A DNA stretch of 64,000 bases. Source: Henricia sp. BOLD:AAB3569. Taxonomy: Eukaryota > Echinodermata > Asteroidea > Spinulosida > Echinasteridae. A program made the translations under genes and the position numbers. The notes under the pieces are model-generated. The model ran no database searches and was not told where the DNA came from. It worked only from the letters and a program-made list of their open reading frames with translations. Shown here piece after piece: positions 61,620 to 64,000 of the stretch. Every line of letters starts with the position of its first letter. Position 1 is the first letter of the stretch. The stretch covers positions 1-64,000 of the forward strand of contig JBBELK010000808.1 in NCBI GenBank assembly GCA_037783545.1. Direction: 5' to 3'.

Positions 61620-62580
61620 CATTTTGTCACAAAACGTCTGTCCATGATATGAACGTTATTTAAAGACATCCTAATTTCACAAATGATAAATAAAATGCTT
61701 TAGTTTGGAGTGACAACAATTCTATACTTACCAAGTAATATAATGGAACAAGGTCCAGATTAATTATAACAACAATATACCAGTATGATACAAGAATGTC
61801 TGTCCTATGTTATGAACATTATCGTCTGTTTCATGTTAAAGATGACCCAGTAATTTCCTACATGTCCAGTGGATCAGCCTATTTATTTGTCAGTGCACTC
61901 ATGAATAATGCAGGATTGCCTAGAAAATAAAAATTTGCAAAAAACCTGATTTGAAATCAACCTGCCATATCTCACCCCCAAAGTTATCAGTTGTAACCGT
62001 TGGTGTGTAAATCAGTAAAACTCCCAAAAATTCTTCGGCAATAAATGTCGCAGTTTGACAATTTTGCAGAGTATTTTCCTACATGCGTCGTGCGCGTTGT
62101 TCAAAGTGCTGTGTGTCCAGATGTTTTTGTTCAATCATGCGCGTGGCGTGCTTTGCAGGCACGCGTTGCTGTACTCGCAGCACACGGCCGGGTAAATACA
62201 CTGCATCAAATTTGCTTTTGTGCATGTGAGGTTTTTGTTTGCGTGCACGTGTTCCATACGAGCTGAAACTGACCAGGGCACAGCCGCGAGCCAGGCTCAA
62301 GTGTTTAAGACTGACCGGGCCTTTATCATCCGTTTAAGACTGCCCACGTGACGTACTCTCAGCCAATAGGGATGCAGGAACTGTCTAAGATATTTATGAA
62401 TTCATGTTATTATACCCACTTTGGCCAATCAAAACTGCAGCTTGTGATCATGTGTGCATGTAGTCTCCTAATACGCGTCTGTGCGAGCTCTCAAGGTGCT
62501 CAAGCACTGATTTTAATTGTTCATGCTTGGAGCAGTATGTGGGCGCTTCGCTGCATTGCAGAAATAGGTGCCGAGTCAAA
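61620..62580. other. Intron DNA between the two inverted transposon pairs, nothing firm
   Basis: This is AT-rich sequence. The 62265-62340 stretch (GTTTAAGACTGACCGGGCC, then GTTTAAGACTGCCCACGTG) resembles pieces of the 59455 foldback ends and may be a worn copy. Frames around 62045-62300 overlap on both strands and have no support. Confidence 0.5.
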
Positions 62581-62982
62581 TGTGACCGGCTCCAGCAAAA
62601 CCCAACATTGTGATGAAAATTCAAAATTTAAGTTTTGGTATCAGCTTAGTGTGCATACAAAAAGGTATCTTTTAAAACATGTTTGAGGAAATTCTGATAA
62701 TTTTTGGCGAAGTTATGACCAATTAAAGTATGACAGATCAGAAAAAGTGAAATGGAGCTATTGGTCTTTAAAGTTTGACAAACTAGTTGATTATTTATTT
62801 TTTTGTTAATAATATGAGGAATTTTGAGACATTTCAAACAACAAAACAAATCTTGAATGTATCCCGATGTTGATTCTGCCAAATTTTCAAGTTGGTCCCA
62901 GAGACCATTTTTTAAGGTTGTGGGCCCATATCACGTAATAGGAAATGCCGAGAAGCGTCGGGTTTTGCCAGAGTCGGTCACA
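62581..62982 (+). mobile_element. 0.4-kb MITE with GTGACCG ends, left copy
   Basis: The ends are TGTGACCGGCTCCAGCAAAA and the inverse TTTTGCCAGAGTCGGTCACA. It is about 402 bp and has no transposase. It is almost completely mirrored by the copy at 63415-63824, in the opposite direction. The outer ends of both copies carry the GGCTCCAGC form and the inner ends the GACTCTGGC form. Confidence 0.85.
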
Positions 62983-63414
62983 AATTTCAAAAGGAAAATT
63001 TATAACATTTATAAAATCCCAAGGACAACTGCAATGAACAAAAGTCAATTTAACGAAAATGTGATAAAATGTTATAGGTTGATTCATCCGAGGTAAGCAA
63101 CAATTTAAATTACACTATCCAAATTAAAACATAAGAAATTCAATGTTTGGAGCCATTTTGTCAGAGATAAGTGAAAATCCGACAAATGAATCCAACTGTC
63201 TGAGGCTTATTCTATGCAAAGCAAGACTCAAGGCATGCTTGATGAGACTTAAACTCCTGCATATTAGTGCAGACATTTTAACCACTCAACCATCGCGAAC
63301 CAGCAATGACTGGGTGCTTCAAAGAATTCATCAGGGGGATCCGCAATTTTTACAAATTAAGGAAAAAATAATGTGTTTTTCACCCTAGTTTACGAATTTT
63401 GTGGACTGGATAAC
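62983..63414. other. 432-bp spacer between the inverted 0.4-kb MITEs
   Basis: This is AT-rich DNA with short plus-strand frames (62857-63096 and 63143-63388) without recognisable motifs. An AG|GTAAGC donor-like site at about 63091-63098 is on the plus strand, opposite to the host gene. Nothing here can be supported as a gene. Confidence 0.5.
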
Positions 63415-63824
63415 TGTGACCGACTCTGGCAAAACCCGACGCTTCTCGGCATTTCCCATTACGTGATATGGGCCCACAACCTTAAAAAATGGCCTCTGGG
63501 ACCAACTTGAAAATTTGGCAGAATCAACTTTAACATCGGGATACATTCAAGATTTGTTTTGTTGTTTGAACTGTCTCAAAATTCCTCATATATTATTGAC
63601 CAAAAATTAAATAATCAACTAGTTTGTCAAGCTTTAAAGACCAATAGCTCCATTTCACTTTTTCTGATCTGTCATACTTTAATTGGTCATAACTTCGCCA
63701 AAAATTATCAGAATTTCCTCAAACATGTTTTAAAAGATACCTTTTTGTATGCACACTAAGCTGATACCGAAACTTAATTTTGAATTTTCATCACAAGTGT
63801 TGGGTTTTGCTGGAGCCGGTCACA
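63415..63824 (-). mobile_element. 0.4-kb MITE with GTGACCG ends, right inverted copy
   Basis: It begins TGTGACCGACTCTGGCAAAA and ends GTTTTGCTGGAGCCGGTCACA. It is the reverse complement of 62581-62982 with scattered differences and a few small indels. It lies 64 bp from the donor of the upstream host exon. Confidence 0.85.
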
Positions 63825-63888
63825 ACTTCATACAAAGCATGTCATGAAAACCTACTACTTGACTGGAACAGACCTATTAGGTACCTAC

Positions 63889-64000
63889 CCTTGCATCTGG
63901 TGCTCCCCACAGCTGTTGTGGTCCTAGAGGGAAGTAGCCTGGCATGGCACCGTTGCCATAGACCCCTCGTCCCATGCCCCCTCTCTGGTTGGGCCGACCC
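63889..64000 (-). CDS. Upstream coding exon (partial) of the RG-rich protein gene
   Basis: On the minus strand the frame from 63999 is open for 37 codons to the window edge. It reads as a Gly/Arg/Pro/Gln-rich segment beginning GRPNQRGGMGRG, with GPQQLWGAPDAR at its end. It stops at a consensus donor (AAGG|GTAGGT) exactly at a codon boundary, matching the phase-0 start of the exon at 57299. Composition, direction and phase all agree with the downstream exon, so the two very probably belong to one gene. The exon continues beyond the window, so the N-terminal domains that would name the protein are not visible. Confidence 0.78.

Larger units (their letters stand above)
57300..63888 (-). other. 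6.6-kb intron loaded with inverted transposon pairs
   Basis: It is bounded on the minus strand by donor AGG|GTAGGT (63888) and acceptor GTGCAG (57300), and joins two phase-0 exons. It contains a Harbinger-like MITE, two pogo/Tigger-like elements in opposite orientation, a foldback element between them, and two inverted 0.4-kb MITEs. If transcribed, the intron RNA can form stems longer than 1.4 kb (pogo pair) and 0.4 kb (MITE pair), which could be substrates for ADAR editing or Dicer. That is inference from structure only. Confidence 0.7.

Overview
The window looks like nuclear DNA of a repeat-rich animal. A split, RG-rich protein gene has clean GT-AG junctions, the rest is AT-rich non-coding DNA, and there are LINE, SINE, cut-and-paste transposon and satellite sequences. 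Frequent TACATGTA-type palindromes and many short TTAA-flanked elements beginning AAAGGCAC or AAAGTTGCAC remind me of echinoderm or other marine deuterostome genomes. That is inference from style; no marker gene fixes the species.

Layout. (1) 1-24903: the edge of a tandem satellite with a 149-bp monomer, about 167 copies, running off the left side of the window. It has a proximal and a distal variant zone and higher-order periodicities (600, 1198, 1944, 2838 and about 4782 bp). (2) 24904-35618: a gene-free flank. It holds a stray inverted satellite scrap, perfect hairpins, GC-rich minisatellites, a 5'-truncated broken LINE on the minus strand with two TTAA-type MITEs in its 3' part, a tRNA-derived SINE, and the first copy of an unusual element built from tandem blocks rich in TGACGTCA (CRE-like) palindromes. 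(3) 35619-43560: AT-rich DNA, a strongly T/G-skewed stretch near 36.2-37.7 kb, a hAT-like element wrapped round a 2-kb inverted repeat, a second copy of one TTAA MITE and a Harbinger-like relic. (4) 43561-56816: mostly featureless AT-rich DNA with scattered small inverted-repeat elements and the second, more compact CRE-rich element (52444-54702). (5) 56817-64000, minus strand: the last two coding exons of a protein gene. The 6.6-kb intron between them carries a Harbinger-like MITE and two composite structures. One is a pair of inverted pogo/Tigger-like elements around a foldback sequence; the other is a pair of inverted 0.4-kb MITEs around a 432-bp spacer.

The only convincing host protein gene is the minus-strand one at the right edge. 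Its visible part is a low-complexity G/R/P/Q-rich tail followed by an acidic Ser-rich C-terminus, typical of RNA-binding protein tails, but I do not recognise the family. No operons, CRISPR arrays or functional tRNA/rRNA genes were seen. The most unusual signals are the CRE-palindrome-rich element family with paired sites exactly 11 bp apart, the repeated occurrence of transposons as inverted pairs, and the higher-order structure of the satellite.
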